60,674 bases of DNA. It comes from an uncultured Corynebacterium sp. Lineage in GTDB: Bacteria; Actinomycetota; Actinomycetes; Mycobacteriales; Mycobacteriaceae. The DNA lies in assembly GCA_946220775.1 (NCBI GenBank), contig CAMIFC010000008.1, forward strand, positions 1 through 60,674, given 5' to 3'. How positions within the stretch are numbered: position 1 is the stretch's first letter; each line of letters starts with the position of its first letter. Both the position numbers and the translations under genes were made by a program. This document shows, piece by piece, positions 1 through 7,998 of this stretch. The notes beneath the pieces were generated by a model. It was not told the origin of the DNA. It searched no databases and saw nothing but the letters and a program-made list of their open reading frames with translations.

Positions 1-2
1 CC

Positions 3-584
3 CCGAAACCAGAGCCCCCCGCTCAACCAGCCAACACAGAAGCAACCCCCGCCAGCCACCAAGCCAAATTCAGGGATGCATTTCGCGATCACCCAGCGGG
101 CGTCGCCATTATCACCGCCACCGTTGATGATGAGCCGGTGGGCGTCACCGTCAGCTCGCTCGCCAGCCTGTCCCTAGAACCGCTGGCCGTAAGCTTCTCG
201 CTCATGAAGTCCACCGGCAGCGCCGGGAAGCTATTGCGCGCAGACAGCCTGCTCATTCACTTGTTGACTGCTGGTCAGGCTGACGTCGCCGCATCGTTTG
301 CTGGCTCCGGCGTCCCGAAATTCGCGCCTGAGCAGGGGTGGGAAACGGCCAGCCGCGGGGAGCCCCTCCTCCCGTCCGCGCGCACGATTTTCCGTGCCCG
401 CATTGCCGGCCGCCTTCCTTCCGGGGACGCCACCCTCGTCGCAGCCAACATCGTCGATGTTTACGACCATCCTGAAGAAGTGACCACGTCAACTGACTCG
501 GTGCAGGGAATTCATTCCCGGGAGCCCTTGGTTTTCAAGGGTCACAAGTTTTATAGCTTGGCGGACACCAAACCACTCGCCTGA
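3..584 (+). CDS. Flavin reductase-like domain protein, 5'-partial
   Basis: The open frame runs in from the window edge, so the true start is outside. The visible 193 residues contain a flavin reductase-like (HpaC/FMN-binding split barrel) core: FRDAFRDHPAGVAIITAT, then a VGVTVSSLASLSLEP segment typical of the FMN-binding face, and a C-terminal HSREPLVFKGHKFYSL of the kind these proteins end with. Members reduce FMN or FAD with NAD(P)H for a partner monooxygenase. No partner is visible, because the upstream gene is cut off. The residues before FRDAFRDH are Pro/Ala/Gln-rich and look like a linker, so this may be the C-terminal domain of a longer protein. The family call is good; the substrate is unknown. 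Confidence 0.75.
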   Translation, partial: PKPEPPAQPANTEATPASHQAKFRDAFRDHPAGVAIITATVDDEPVGVTVSSLASLSLEPLAVSFSLMKSTGSAGKLLRADSLLIHLLTAGQADVAASFAGSGVPKFAPEQGWETASRGEPLLPSARTIFRARIAGRLPSGDATLVAANIVDVYDHPEEVTTSTDSVQGIHSREPLVFKGHKFYSLADTKPLA

Positions 585-699
585 CCCAAGTCCAAGCAGT
601 GGCGACCTAGGCCACGACAGACCCCGCAGGTTGCCAGCACATGCCACACATGCCCTGGCCATGGCGAACCGACCCCGCCGAGCGGGACTCGAGCGGGAC

Positions 700-909
700 T
701 TAAGCCTTGGCAGCGTCGTAGCCAGCCTCATCGATGGCGGCGACAATTGCGGCATCATCGGCGGAGCCGTCATTGTCGAAAACCACAGTGCCCTTATCCG
801 CGGACGCCACCGGGTTGCTGACACCCGCAACCTTGTTCAGCTCCTCAACGACGGCCGATTCGCAGTGGCCGCAGCTCATGCCGTCTACCTTGTACGTTTC
901 TTGTGCCAT
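700..909 (-). CDS. copZ: Copper chaperone CopZ-like, heavy-metal-associated domain
   Basis: A 69-residue single-domain HMA protein. The metal-binding loop is GMSCGHC (Cys13 and Cys16), followed by the beta-alpha-beta-beta-alpha-beta pattern of Atx1/CopZ. The start at 909 has a clear ribosome binding site (GGAG, 6 nt upstream). Such proteins carry Cu(I) in the cytosol to a P1B ATPase or to a copper repressor. The gene stands alone, but it lies behind a CsoR-type palindrome (966-980) closely resembling the one in front of the copper ATPase at 36.9 kb, so ATPase and chaperone are probably induced together. Longer in-frame upstream extensions are excluded because they would run through the operator. 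Confidence 0.9.
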   Translation of the reverse strand: MAQETYKVDGMSCGHCESAVVEELNKVAGVSNPVASADKGTVVFDNDGSADDAAIVAAIDEAGYDAAKA

Positions 910-951
910 TGTTTGCTCCTTGCGGTTGATTGTCATTCGCTTACAGTCTCC

Positions 952-980
952 ACCGTACGCCCTAATACCCCCTGGGGGTA
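952..980 (-). promoter_or_regulatory. CsoR-type copper operator and -10 of copZ
   Basis: TACCCCCTGGGGGTA (966-980) is a perfect 7+1+7 palindrome of the G/C-tract kind bound by the Cu(I) repressor CsoR. Just downstream on the minus strand is TACGGT (957-952), a plausible -10 that recurs as TACGGTGGA after the operator at 36.75 kb. Bound repressor would cover the promoter. The CsoR assignment is inferred from the motif; no csoR gene is in the window. Confidence 0.7.
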
Positions 981-1036
981 CTCCAGGCAGCTGCAGGGAT
1001 TGGCCTGACCAGCAATAGGCTAAAGTCACATTCATC

Positions 1037-2113
1037 ATGTCTGCCCGCCGTCCTCGCCTGCCGCTCCCCCGCATCACCCGCTTCCTGCGCACCCGCGTCA
1101 ACGGCACCCGCACTACCCATACCAACGCCCCCGGCGCGCGCGGCCGTACCACCGGCACACTCTTCAGCGGCGCAGCACAGCCCTACCCAACTCCCGGCGA
1201 GGAATATAACCAAGCAGCTCAGCACGCCGCCGACGCGATTATCCGGCGGTATTCGAATAGCTTCTCACTCGCCACGCGGGCACTCGCCGAACCGGTGCGC
1301 ACGCACGTCCGGAACCTGTACGCGATGGTTCGCATTGCTGATGAGCTCGTGGATGGCGTCGGAGCGGAGTTTCAGCTCACCCCCGAGCAAACCCGCCAGA
1401 CACTCGATGATTACGAAGCCGCCGTTTACGCAGCAGTCGACTCCGGTTTCAGCACCGATCTAATCATTCACGCCTTCGCCATCACGGCCCACACCTGCGA
1501 TTTTGACCCCGAACATGTCCGCGATTTCTTCCGCTCCATGCGCCAGGACACTCACGTCAGCCACCACAGCGCCAATTCCGTGGAGGATTACGTCCACGGG
1601 TCCGCAGAAGTTATCGGCCAAATGTGTAATTCGATTTTTTCTTGGGACGCCACCACGTCCAGCCACCCCTGGTCCACGCGCGAGGCTGCGATTGCAGATG
1701 CGGGTGCCATTGCACTCGGCAGGGCATTTCAAAAAGTGAACTTTTTGAGGGACATAGCGGTGGACACCCAACAGCTAGGCAGAGATTATTTATCGGCTGA
1801 CGCGAGTCAGGCTGGCGTCCTAAAAAATGAAAAACCAACGAGCACCGCGCCGATGGATGATGCCGCGAAGTCGCGCTACGTTGCGGAGATTCGGGCTGAT
1901 TTGGCGGCGGCGCGCGAGGCGCTTCCGCTGCTGCCGCTGAGTGCGCGGGCGGGGGTGGCATCCGCCCACGACTTGTTCGAAGAGCTGACGCGACGGCTCG
2001 ACGAGGCCTCTGTCGCCGAGATTCTCGCAGCGCGGATCAGCGTTCCCCCCGCTAAAAAACTAGCTCTGACCAGCAAGGCTGTCGCTCGGACTTTGTGGGA
2101 AGCGCGGCGCTAG
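1037..2113 (+). CDS. Phytoene/squalene synthase family protein
   Basis: The 358-residue protein carries both Asp-rich prenyl-diphosphate binding signatures of head-to-head prenyl synthases: RIADELVD (about residues 99-106) and, later, FQKVNFLRDI...D..QLGRDYLS. Substrate would be two molecules of geranylgeranyl or farnesyl diphosphate, giving phytoene or a C30 equivalent. The first ~60 residues are Arg/Thr/Pro-rich and precede the conserved core, which is longer than usual for the family (about 280-310). There is no ribosome binding site before ATG 1037; TAGGCT (1016-1021) or TAAAGT (1021-1026) could be a -10, giving a very short leader. No crtI or crtE is adjacent, so carotenoid rather than another C30/C40 product cannot be decided. 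Its stop overlaps that of the facing L,D-transpeptidase gene in CTAG. Confidence 0.85.
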   Translation: MSARRPRLPLPRITRFLRTRVNGTRTTHTNAPGARGRTTGTLFSGAAQPYPTPGEEYNQAAQHAADAIIRRYSNSFSLATRALAEPVRTHVRNLYAMVRIADELVDGVGAEFQLTPEQTRQTLDDYEAAVYAAVDSGFSTDLIIHAFAITAHTCDFDPEHVRDFFRSMRQDTHVSHHSANSVEDYVHGSAEVIGQMCNSIFSWDATTSSHPWSTREAAIADAGAIALGRAFQKVNFLRDIAVDTQQLGRDYLSADASQAGVLKNEKPTSTAPMDDAAKSRYVAEIRADLAAAREALPLLPLSARAGVASAHDLFEELTRRLDEASVAEILAARISVPPAKKLALTSKAVARTLWEARR

Positions 2114-3312
2114 CCCTCCGCGTTGCCGGCCTTCCAGGTGTCCCAATCGATGTTCCAGTCACCCAGGCCGTCGTAACCCGGAAGCGTGGTGCCAGTCGTA
2201 TTCTTCACCTCGACGATGTCGCCGCGCTTCATGTTTTCGTACACCCATTGCGCGTCGGCGTCCGTCACATTGATGCAGCCATGCGACGTATTCTCGCTGC
2301 CCTGCGCCCACACTGACCACGGAGCGCCGTGGATGTAGATACCGGAGTAGCTCATCTGCGTCGCGTAATTCACTGGGGTGACGTAACCACCCGCGGATTC
2401 CGGCACGCCAAACGTGTTCGAGTCCATCACGAGCGAATCGTATTGGTCACCGATCTGGTAGATCCCGTTCGGGGTTGCCCACTCCGAGTTATCCCTGCCG
2501 TTGGAGGTCGGCATGGAGCGCAGCTTCTCGCCATTCTTGGTGATGGTCATCGTCTTGGTCGCATCGTCCACGACAGCGCGCACGTCATCGCCGATCGTGA
2601 AATCCGCGCTGCGGTTCGTGGCAGCGTACAGCCCATCGCCTATGTCCACGCCCTTGAGCTTGGACTTCACGCTCACCTTGGTGCCCGGTTCCCAGTATTC
2701 TTCCGGACGCCAGCGCACCTCCGTCGCACTGATCCAATAAAACGCGCCCTCGACTTTGGGTTCAGTGGTGATCTCAATGGCGTCCTGAACTGCCTTGCGA
2801 TCGGAAGGAATCGAATCGAACTTCAACGCAATCGACTGGCCCACGCCGACGGTCGCCCCATCGAGCGGCGCAAGGTAGGAATCCGTGATGGTCGACGGCT
2901 GAACCGTGGTGAAGGTCTGGTTGAGCTTCGTATCCTCGTTGGACGCCGCGATGGTGTAGCTCGTGGAGTAGTCCATCTTCTCGTAGTTCGCCCAGCGGGT
3001 TTTTTCATCGTTGAACTTGCCCTTGATGACGTTGCCGGCGGCGTCGGTCATGCTGACATTGTTCATTGGCTTATCCGAGGTCAGCAGCACGGATTTACCG
3101 GGGTTCACGCTTTCCTGGCCGTCCTTGACGGTGGAATTAATCTTGGCTTTCACATCTGCGGAATGGGTAACTTCCGCTTGGCTCTGCTCTTCGCTTTCAT
3201 CGTTGGTGTCGATGGTGCACGACGCGGCGAGCAGCAAACTGCTTGCCCCAAGCACAGCTGTGAGGGTGCGGACGGCGCGTGTTGGCTTCCGCTGGAGGAA
3301 AAATCGAGACAT
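2110..3312 (-). CDS. ldt: L,D-transpeptidase lipoprotein (YkuD domain)
   Basis: A 400-residue envelope protein. The N-terminus has an Arg/Lys-rich n-region, a hydrophobic stretch and a lipobox LLAASC, so it is exported and lipid-anchored. Immunoglobulin-like domains of the mycobacterial LdtMt2 type follow (about residues 50-240), then a YkuD catalytic domain. The active site is visible as HGAPWSVWAQGSENTSHGC, with the nucleophile Cys346. The enzyme makes 3-3 crosslinks in peptidoglycan and can be the target of carbapenems. Length and domain order match actinobacterial Ldts. It is transcribed alone, convergent with the prenyl synthase gene with a shared CTAG at the stops. Confidence 0.95.
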   Translation of the reverse strand: MSRFFLQRKPTRAVRTLTAVLGASSLLLAASCTIDTNDESEEQSQAEVTHSADVKAKINSTVKDGQESVNPGKSVLLTSDKPMNNVSMTDAAGNVIKGKFNDEKTRWANYEKMDYSTSYTIAASNEDTKLNQTFTTVQPSTITDSYLAPLDGATVGVGQSIALKFDSIPSDRKAVQDAIEITTEPKVEGAFYWISATEVRWRPEEYWEPGTKVSVKSKLKGVDIGDGLYAATNRSADFTIGDDVRAVVDDATKTMTITKNGEKLRSMPTSNGRDNSEWATPNGIYQIGDQYDSLVMDSNTFGVPESAGGYVTPVNYATQMSYSGIYIHGAPWSVWAQGSENTSHGCINVTDADAQWVYENMKRGDIVEVKNTTGTTLPGYDGLGDWNIDWDTWKAGNAEG

Positions 3313-3560
3313 CGGGCTCCCTTATGACGTGACTACTTTCCCCGGTAGCCGCGCGGATGAAATGGCGCTCAACAAACGATGTTCACCGAATACTGGTAGC
3401 AACATCACAGCCAAGCGTCATGATCGTGGACTGTTGCGATGGATTGACTATAGCGGGTTAAACCCCAGTTTCACGAATGTTTTCACCACGTTTGGGCAGG
3501 TCGTAACGCAATTGTTATCAACGGCGATGGTTTCCAGGCTGAACGCTTCGTCATCCTCTT

Positions 3561-3580
3561 CTTTTCAGGACGCCAACCCG
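3561..3580 (+). repeat. Dispersed GGACGCCA box, T-rich flank
   Basis: CTTTTCAGGACGCCAACCCG is one intergenic copy of the dispersed octamer family found throughout the window (see findings). Confidence 0.6.
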
Positions 3581-3631
3581 CGCACAGTGGTTCCAGATCT
3601 TCCCCTCTTTGGTGGGTTCAGGAACTGCGGT

Positions 3632-3683
3632 GTGGCTGAAGGTGGTGGCTGAAGAGCGTGACTGAAGGGTGTGACTGAAGGTG
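3632..3683. repeat. 13-bp minisatellite, four units
   Basis: Four adjacent 13-bp units: GTGGCTGAAGGTG, GTGGCTGAAGAGC, GTGACTGAAGGGT, GTGACTGAAGGTG. The unit length is not a multiple of three and the tract is non-coding, so a protein repeat is not the explanation. Confidence 0.85.
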
Positions 3684-4046
3684 GTACTCCTGTCACGCGC
3701 ATTGCCTCGTGCGCTTGCTGTTCGCATTGCGCCGCGCTTGCCGTTCCCATCGCGCTGCGTTTGCCGTTCACCTTGCCCCGCACCTGTCGATCATCTTGCC
3801 TCGCATCGACTGTTCGTATTGCACCACGCTTTCCGTTCACCTTGCTCCATCTTCGGCACTCGGCGTGACCATGAGGCCAAAACCGCACGCACCGGAGCCT
3901 GATGCATAGAACAACTCAAACAACGTAAAGATGAACAGCTAGAAAACACGGTCTGACCTGGCGATTTGTGTAGTTTTAAAAACCCGCATATAGTTACATC
4001 TCGTTGCCGAGGAAACGACATGGAAACATGTTAGCGACCACGGCAT

Positions 4047-4120
4047 GGGCCATTAGCTCAGTTGGTTAGAGCAACTGACTCTTAATCAGTGGGTCCGGGG
4101 TTCGAATCCCTGATGGCCCA
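4047..4120 (+). tRNA. tRNA-Lys (anticodon CTT)
   Basis: Cloverleaf folds with acceptor GGGCCAT/ATGGCCC, a D-arm with AGCTCAGTTGGTTAGAGC, anticodon stem ACTGA/TCAGT with loop CTCTTAA (CTT at 4081-4083) and the T-arm GGGGTTCGAATCCC. The 3' CCA is not encoded. A terminator follows directly. Confidence 0.97.
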
Positions 4121-4132
4121 CCCTCTGACTAC

Positions 4133-4163
4133 CCCCGTCGGGATTATTCCCGCCGGGGTTTTT
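4133..4163 (+). terminator. Intrinsic terminator of tRNA-Lys
   Basis: CCCCG-t-CGGGA, loop TTAT, TCCCG-c-CGGGG, then TTTTT. Ten paired bases with one mismatch and a T-run. Confidence 0.9.
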
Positions 4164-4194
4164 CCTATTACTAGCAGATGCGAACACCCACCCG

Positions 4195-4372
4195 CAGCAA
4201 ACCACGGTGACCCACGCCGTTCCCTGCTGCCACTTGCGCCATAGCCAACACTGCCGCCACCGTCACCACCTGGGTCATAGCTGCCATAGCCGCTACTGTC
4301 GCCACATGCGCTACTGCTGTCACATGCACCACTGCTGCCACAGTATTGTCGCCTTCGCCCTCGCTGGCCATC
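4195..4372. repeat. Degenerate repeat rich in GCYRCYACTG
   Basis: Imperfect repeats of roughly 18 nt, such as GCGCTACTGCTGTCACAT and GCACCACTGCTGCCACAG. In one frame this reads as His/Cys-rich, in another as Ala/Val-rich, which is what a nucleotide repeat gives; there is no start signal. I do not call a gene here. Confidence 0.55.
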
Positions 4373-4402
4373 ACAGTTTCGTCTCCCCCCCCCTAGGCCC
4401 CC

Positions 4403-4471
4403 TGTTAAATTCCCTCACTGAAAACCTAGTCCGACCGCCTTGGATTAGGTTTTCAGCGAGGGAATTTAACA
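4403..4471. repeat. Palindromic element, copy 1 (30-nt inverted arms)
   Basis: The left arm (4403-4432) begins TGTTAAATTCCCTCACTG and continues AAAACCTAGTCC; the right arm (4442-4471) is its inverse complement with only two mismatches. A 9-nt centre (4433-4441) separates them. Two further copies lie at 60332 and 60632. As RNA it would fold into a very long hairpin, but no T-run follows, so it is a repeat element and not a standard terminator. Confidence 0.85.
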
Positions 4472-4571
4472 ACTGGGTATTCTTGACGCTGGTGGCGCGC
4501 CCGCACAGCGGGTGGAAGCACCGCGCGCCAGGGAAGAAAGCACCACAGGAATACTGCAGCCCCCTTCGCCG

Positions 4572-4601
4572 TTGACATTTCATAGCACTCACTCTGTAAA
4601 T
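4572..4601 (+). promoter_or_regulatory. Promoter of the LLM oxidoreductase gene
   Basis: A perfect -35 TTGACA (4572-4577) is followed after 18 bp by GTAAAT (4596-4601). The start codon is at 4687, giving a leader of about 80 nt. Confidence 0.6.
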
Positions 4602-4686
4602 GCAGCCCGCCGCGAGCATCTCGCGCCCAAGAACGCAGCAACGCAGAAACGCAGCAAACAACGAAACAACGAAAGGTGCACCCGCC

Positions 4687-5724
4687 ATGGCAGAGTCCAA
4701 CGACGCAGCCCCAAACCAAAACCAAACCCCAGCCAACCCCACTCCCCTCTCCCTCATCGACTTCGCGCTGATCCACAAGGGTGAGCGCCCCGGCGATTCC
4801 TACCACCGATCCGTGGAGTTCGCCCAAGAAGCCGAGCAGCTGGGGTTCCGCCGCATCTGGTACGCCGAGCATCACAATATGCGTTCTATCGCCAGCTCCG
4901 CCCCAGCCGTTCTTATTGCTCACGTCGCCGCGAATACTGAACACATCAATCTTGGTGCCGGTGGCGTCATGCTTCCGAACCACGCACCGCTGGTCGTCGC
5001 GGAGCAATTCGGCACTCTCGCGGAGCTCCACCCCGGCCGCATTGATCTGGGGCTCGGCCGCGCGCCCGGCACTGACCAGAACACGCTGCGGGCTCTGCGC
5101 CGCGACCCGCGCAATGCGGAGAATTTCCCGAACGATGTCGCGGAGCTCAACGGCTACCTCACTGATCGTTCCGTGATCCCGGGAGTGCGCGCCGTGCCTG
5201 GTGCCGGCACGAATGTGCCGTTGTACATTCTCGGTTCGTCGCTGTTCGGGGCGCAGCTCGCGGCGAAGCTTGGCTTGCCGTATTCTTTCGCTTCGCACTT
5301 CGCTCCTGCTGCGTTGGAGCAGGCCGTTCAGGTGTATCGCGAGACCTACCAGCCGTCCCCGGAGCACCCCGAGCCGTATGTCATCGCCGCCGTGAATGTC
5401 ACCGCTGCCGATTCCACCGAGGATGCTTACCGCCAGGACGAGATCGTTCGTCGCAAGCGTGTGCGCGAGATGGCGTCCCGTGGCGGCCGCAATTTCACGG
5501 ATGAGGAGTTGGACATCGTCATGGAGTCTCCCGGCGGCCAGCAGATTCTGGATATGCTGCGCTATACCGCCATCGGCACCGGCCCGCAGGTTCGCGATTA
5601 CCTGGAGAATTTCAAGGTGCATGCGAAGGCCGACGAGCTCATGGTGTCCCTGAATTCCCCGTCGGGCGCGGAGCAGCAGCGGTCCATGCAGATCCTCGCG
5701 GAGGCCTGGGGCCTGACCAAGTAG
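4687..5724 (+). CDS. LLM-class flavin-dependent oxidoreductase (MsnO8-like)
   Basis: The 345-residue protein has the bacterial luciferase-like TIM barrel: LSLIDFALIHKGE at the start, WYAEHHNM about 50 residues later, then GGVMLPNHAPL and LGLGRAPGTD, which are typical of the MsnO8 subfamily. It would use reduced FMN to oxidise an unknown substrate. ATG 4687 is preferred over the longer in-frame start at 4600 because the added residues are a low-complexity Asn/Arg/Gln tail lying in the leader; a weak AAGG precedes 4687. It is a single-gene unit with its own TTGACA promoter. The family is certain, the substrate is not. Confidence 0.88.
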   Translation: MAESNDAAPNQNQTPANPTPLSLIDFALIHKGERPGDSYHRSVEFAQEAEQLGFRRIWYAEHHNMRSIASSAPAVLIAHVAANTEHINLGAGGVMLPNHAPLVVAEQFGTLAELHPGRIDLGLGRAPGTDQNTLRALRRDPRNAENFPNDVAELNGYLTDRSVIPGVRAVPGAGTNVPLYILGSSLFGAQLAAKLGLPYSFASHFAPAALEQAVQVYRETYQPSPEHPEPYVIAAVNVTAADSTEDAYRQDEIVRRKRVREMASRGGRNFTDEELDIVMESPGGQQILDMLRYTAIGTGPQVRDYLENFKVHAKADELMVSLNSPSGAEQQRSMQILAEAWGLTK

Positions 5725-5740
5725 GTCCCCCGCCAAGCCG

Positions 5741-5778
5741 TCCCCGCCAGCGTCGCGGGGGATTCCTCTCCCTTTTTT
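5741..5778 (+). terminator. Possible weak terminator between convergent genes
   Basis: TCCCCGC / GCGGGG(G) hairpin (5741-5761) with a T6 run at 5773-5778, 11 nt beyond the stem. The same T6 forms the flank of a GGACGCCACCCC box (5773-5791). Confidence 0.35.
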
Positions 5779-6901
5779 AGGACGCCACCCCGCCCATCCG
5801 ATTCCTGCGTCGCAGGAGACGAATCACAGTCGGGGCATAGGCTCCTGCCACCACCATAAGGATCACACGCAACACCTGCACGACCGTGACCAGCGGGTCT
5901 GAGCCCGCGTCGTGGGCGAATGCCAGTACCGCATACACCCCGCCCGGCACCGTGGCGAGGTAGGAGTCCAACAAACTAAACCCGCTGAGCTGCGCGATGA
6001 CCCACCCCGTCACCACCGAGGCCGCCACCATCCCCAGCAGCACAGCGAGAATCACTGGCAGCGCTGCGCTGAAATGGCGCAGCGCGCCCTTCGTCAAGGT
6101 GCCACCAGCCTGCACACCAATGATCGCGTAGGCCGCGTTCACCGGTGCACCTTCCGGCAACACGAATTGTTCGGGAACCCCCAACACAACCCCCACGACC
6201 ACGACACCCATGCTGATCAGCAGGTACGGGCTCGGCACCGATACCCAACGCGCGGTCACCCGAATCAGCAGCCACACCACCAGGCCCACTGCGATAGCCC
6301 CCGCGATCCCCTGCCACGGTGCACGCAAGGAGCTTTGTGCGGCTGCAAGCATTGCGTCGCCAAAACCCTGGTGGGATTCGGAGTTGGGCGGGGTGGCGTC
6401 TGAAATATTGGAAAGCCAAGCGACCAGCGGTGGCAAGGTCAAAACGACAACGGAAAGCCGCAAATACTGGGTCAGCGCGACGAATTGCACGTTGGCTTTG
6501 AGCTCGCGGGCGAAGAGAACCATGCCGGACGAACCGCCTGCCAGCGTGGCCAGCAGGCCCGTGGCGCCGTCGATGCCGTTGAAGCGGTGCAGTGCCCACG
6601 CGCCAAGAGCGCACAACGTCATCGTGACTACCAGGGACAGCGCGGCTGGACCCGCGTAACGAAGCAGGTCAGCGCCCTGAATGGTGGTGAGCGGGCCGGC
6701 ACACAGCACGGCGATCATCACCTGCGCCGGAATCATCAGCCAATTCGGCGGATTCACGGCATGATCAGAAAAGATCGAATAAAGACCGAAAACGATCAGA
6801 AATGCGAAAATCCACGCCGCGGGAACTCCCACCGCACTGCACACAATGGCTAGCGCGGCGGAGACAACCGTGAGCGTGGTTAATCTCAGCGCTTGGGGCA
6901 A
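5777..6901 (-). CDS. AbrB family membrane protein
   Basis: A 374-residue polytopic membrane protein with about ten hydrophobic segments and the duplicated AbrB-family architecture; GGSSGMVLFARE and GVYAVLAFAHDAGSDP are the two equivalent repeat motifs. Members are putative transporters or ammonia monooxygenase-like regulators; the function is unsettled. The start is uncertain: a longer in-frame ORF reaches 7039 but overlaps the upstream DUF3618 gene and adds Arg/Trp-rich sequence. TTG 6901, one base after that gene's stop, gives a normal family length and suggests translational coupling. TTG 6916 is an alternative. The last codons overlap a GGACGCCA box. Confidence 0.75.
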   Translation of the reverse strand: MPQALRLTTLTVVSAALAIVCSAVGVPAAWIFAFLIVFGLYSIFSDHAVNPPNWLMIPAQVMIAVLCAGPLTTIQGADLLRYAGPAALSLVVTMTLCALGAWALHRFNGIDGATGLLATLAGGSSGMVLFARELKANVQFVALTQYLRLSVVVLTLPPLVAWLSNISDATPPNSESHQGFGDAMLAAAQSSLRAPWQGIAGAIAVGLVVWLLIRVTARWVSVPSPYLLISMGVVVVGVVLGVPEQFVLPEGAPVNAAYAIIGVQAGGTLTKGALRHFSAALPVILAVLLGMVAASVVTGWVIAQLSGFSLLDSYLATVPGGVYAVLAFAHDAGSDPLVTVVQVLRVILMVVAGAYAPTVIRLLRRRNRMGGVAS

Positions 6902-6902
6902 C

Positions 6903-7181
6903 CTAGCGGGTTGCGGCAAGGAGGCGCTGGATCTCCCGAATCTGCTTCTTCTCCTTGCGTTTCGAGGACACCGCCACCGCGACGAGTGCGACCACACCAG
7001 CAGCCACGCCGCCCAGCACCATCTGCACCCTCGGATCATTCAGAAAGTCCGACACCTGACCGCGCGCATCATCGGCAAGGTTTTTCGGATCGGCGCGAAC
7101 AGCTAGCTCATCCAGGGTTTTCGCCAGCTGATTACGGGTGCGCTCAATGTCGCGCTGGATAGCGTTGATGCTCCGTGCCAC
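6903..7181 (-). CDS. DUF3618 protein with one membrane segment
   Basis: The 92-residue protein has an N-terminal amphipathic part SINAIQRDIERTRNQLAKTL typical of DUF3618, a single membrane helix (about residues 55-72, VQMVLGGVAAGVVALVAVAV) and a basic C-terminal tail SSKRKEKKQ. GGGAG lies 8 nt before the ATG. It is the first gene of a two-gene unit with the AbrB-family protein. DUF3618 proteins are common small actinobacterial membrane proteins of unknown role. Confidence 0.85.
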   Translation of the reverse strand: MARSINAIQRDIERTRNQLAKTLDELAVRADPKNLADDARGQVSDFLNDPRVQMVLGGVAAGVVALVAVAVSSKRKEKKQIREIQRLLAATR

Positions 7182-7283
7182 GGAAAAATCTCCCTCAGTA
7201 ACTGAACTACAAATATCTTACTAAATTAGTACTCGCCCAATTGTAGAGGATGTGACCGACTCCTCGCGCGTAGGCTGGAGAAC

Positions 7284-7787
7284 ATGACGAATTCTTCAGA
7301 TAACACTGCAACCGACAATCCCAACGTGCGCTTGACGGAAGGCCAGCCGGCACCGGACTTCGCCCTCACCTCCGATAACGGGGATACGGTGAAGCTCAGC
7401 GATTTTAAGGGCAAGAAGGTGCTCGTGTACTTCTACCCCAAGGCCGACACCCCAGGCTGCACGAAGGAAGCCTGCGACTTCCGCGATTCCCTGACGCAGC
7501 TCAACGACCACAACGTCGACGTGGTCGGTATCTCCCCAGACAAGGTCGAGGCGCTAGAGAAGTTCCGCGACAAGTACGAGCTCACCTTCCCGCTGCTGTC
7601 CGACGAGGATAAGTCCGTGATGACCGCCTACGGGGCATTCGGAGAGAAGAACAACTACGGCAAGAAGGTCCAGGGCGTCATCCGCTCGACCTTCCTGGTT
7701 GACGAAGAAGGCAACATCGAACTGGCCCGCTACAACGTAAAGGCTACCGGTCACGTCGCCCGAATCATGAAGGAAATGAGCCTCTAA
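7284..7787 (+). CDS. bcp: Thiol peroxidase Bcp (peroxiredoxin Q)
   Basis: The 167-residue protein is an atypical two-Cys peroxiredoxin. It shows PAPDFALTSDNGDTV, then FYPKADTPGCTKEACDFRD with the peroxidatic Cys59 and, five residues on, the resolving Cys64, which is the Bcp/PrxQ arrangement. GVIRSTFLVDEEGNI near the C-terminus completes the fold. It reduces H2O2 and alkyl hydroperoxides at the expense of thioredoxin. Length is typical. It is monocistronic and divergent from the DUF3618 gene. Confidence 0.95.
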   Translation: MTNSSDNTATDNPNVRLTEGQPAPDFALTSDNGDTVKLSDFKGKKVLVYFYPKADTPGCTKEACDFRDSLTQLNDHNVDVVGISPDKVEALEKFRDKYELTFPLLSDEDKSVMTAYGAFGEKNNYGKKVQGVIRSTFLVDEEGNIELARYNVKATGHVARIMKEMSL

Positions 7788-7793
7788 GCAACC

Positions 7794-7830
7794 CATTACT
7801 GTAGTAATGCAACACATTGCTATAGTGATG
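7794..7830. promoter_or_regulatory. Tandem 16-bp dyads over the tRNA-Leu promoter
   Basis: CATTACTGTAGTAATG (7794-7809, perfect 7-bp arms) and CATTGCTATAGTGATG (7815-7830, a degenerate copy) have centres exactly 21 bp apart, two helical turns. TATAGT (7821-7826) in the second dyad is a good -10 for tRNA-Leu. This looks like a dimer-of-dimers operator; the regulator is unknown. Confidence 0.6.
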
Positions 7831-7885
7831 AACGAACAACGATGAAACATTGCCGACGGGCCACCGTCGGCAGGCAATCGTTGCT

Positions 7886-7967
<82 letters not shown>

Positions 7968-7974
7968 CATTTTC

Positions 7975-7998
7975 GCGGGGCACACGCCCCGCTTTTTT
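7975..7998 (+). terminator. Intrinsic terminator of tRNA-Leu
   Basis: GCGGGGC, loop ACAC, GCCCCGC, then T6. The T-run includes the end of the facing rtcB gene. Confidence 0.92.

Larger units (their letters stand above)
3313..4046. other. Long intergenic region without a credible gene
   Basis: 734 nt separate the transpeptidase start from tRNA-Lys. It should hold the transpeptidase promoter at its left end. It contains one T-rich GGACGCCAACCCG box (3560-3580), a 13-bp minisatellite (3632-3683) and, to about 3860, degenerate repeats of CTTGCCGTTCxC type. Short open frames here are repetitive in composition, lack ribosome binding sites and match nothing I know. Confidence 0.6.

Noticed and set aside
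3565..3888. 107-residue minus-strand frame with KVNGKR repeats
   Set aside because: Arises from degenerate DNA repeats; no ribosome binding site or known relatives.
4207..4575. His/Cys-rich 122-residue open frame
   Set aside because: Composition follows the nucleotide repeat, no start signal, and it runs into the palindromic element.
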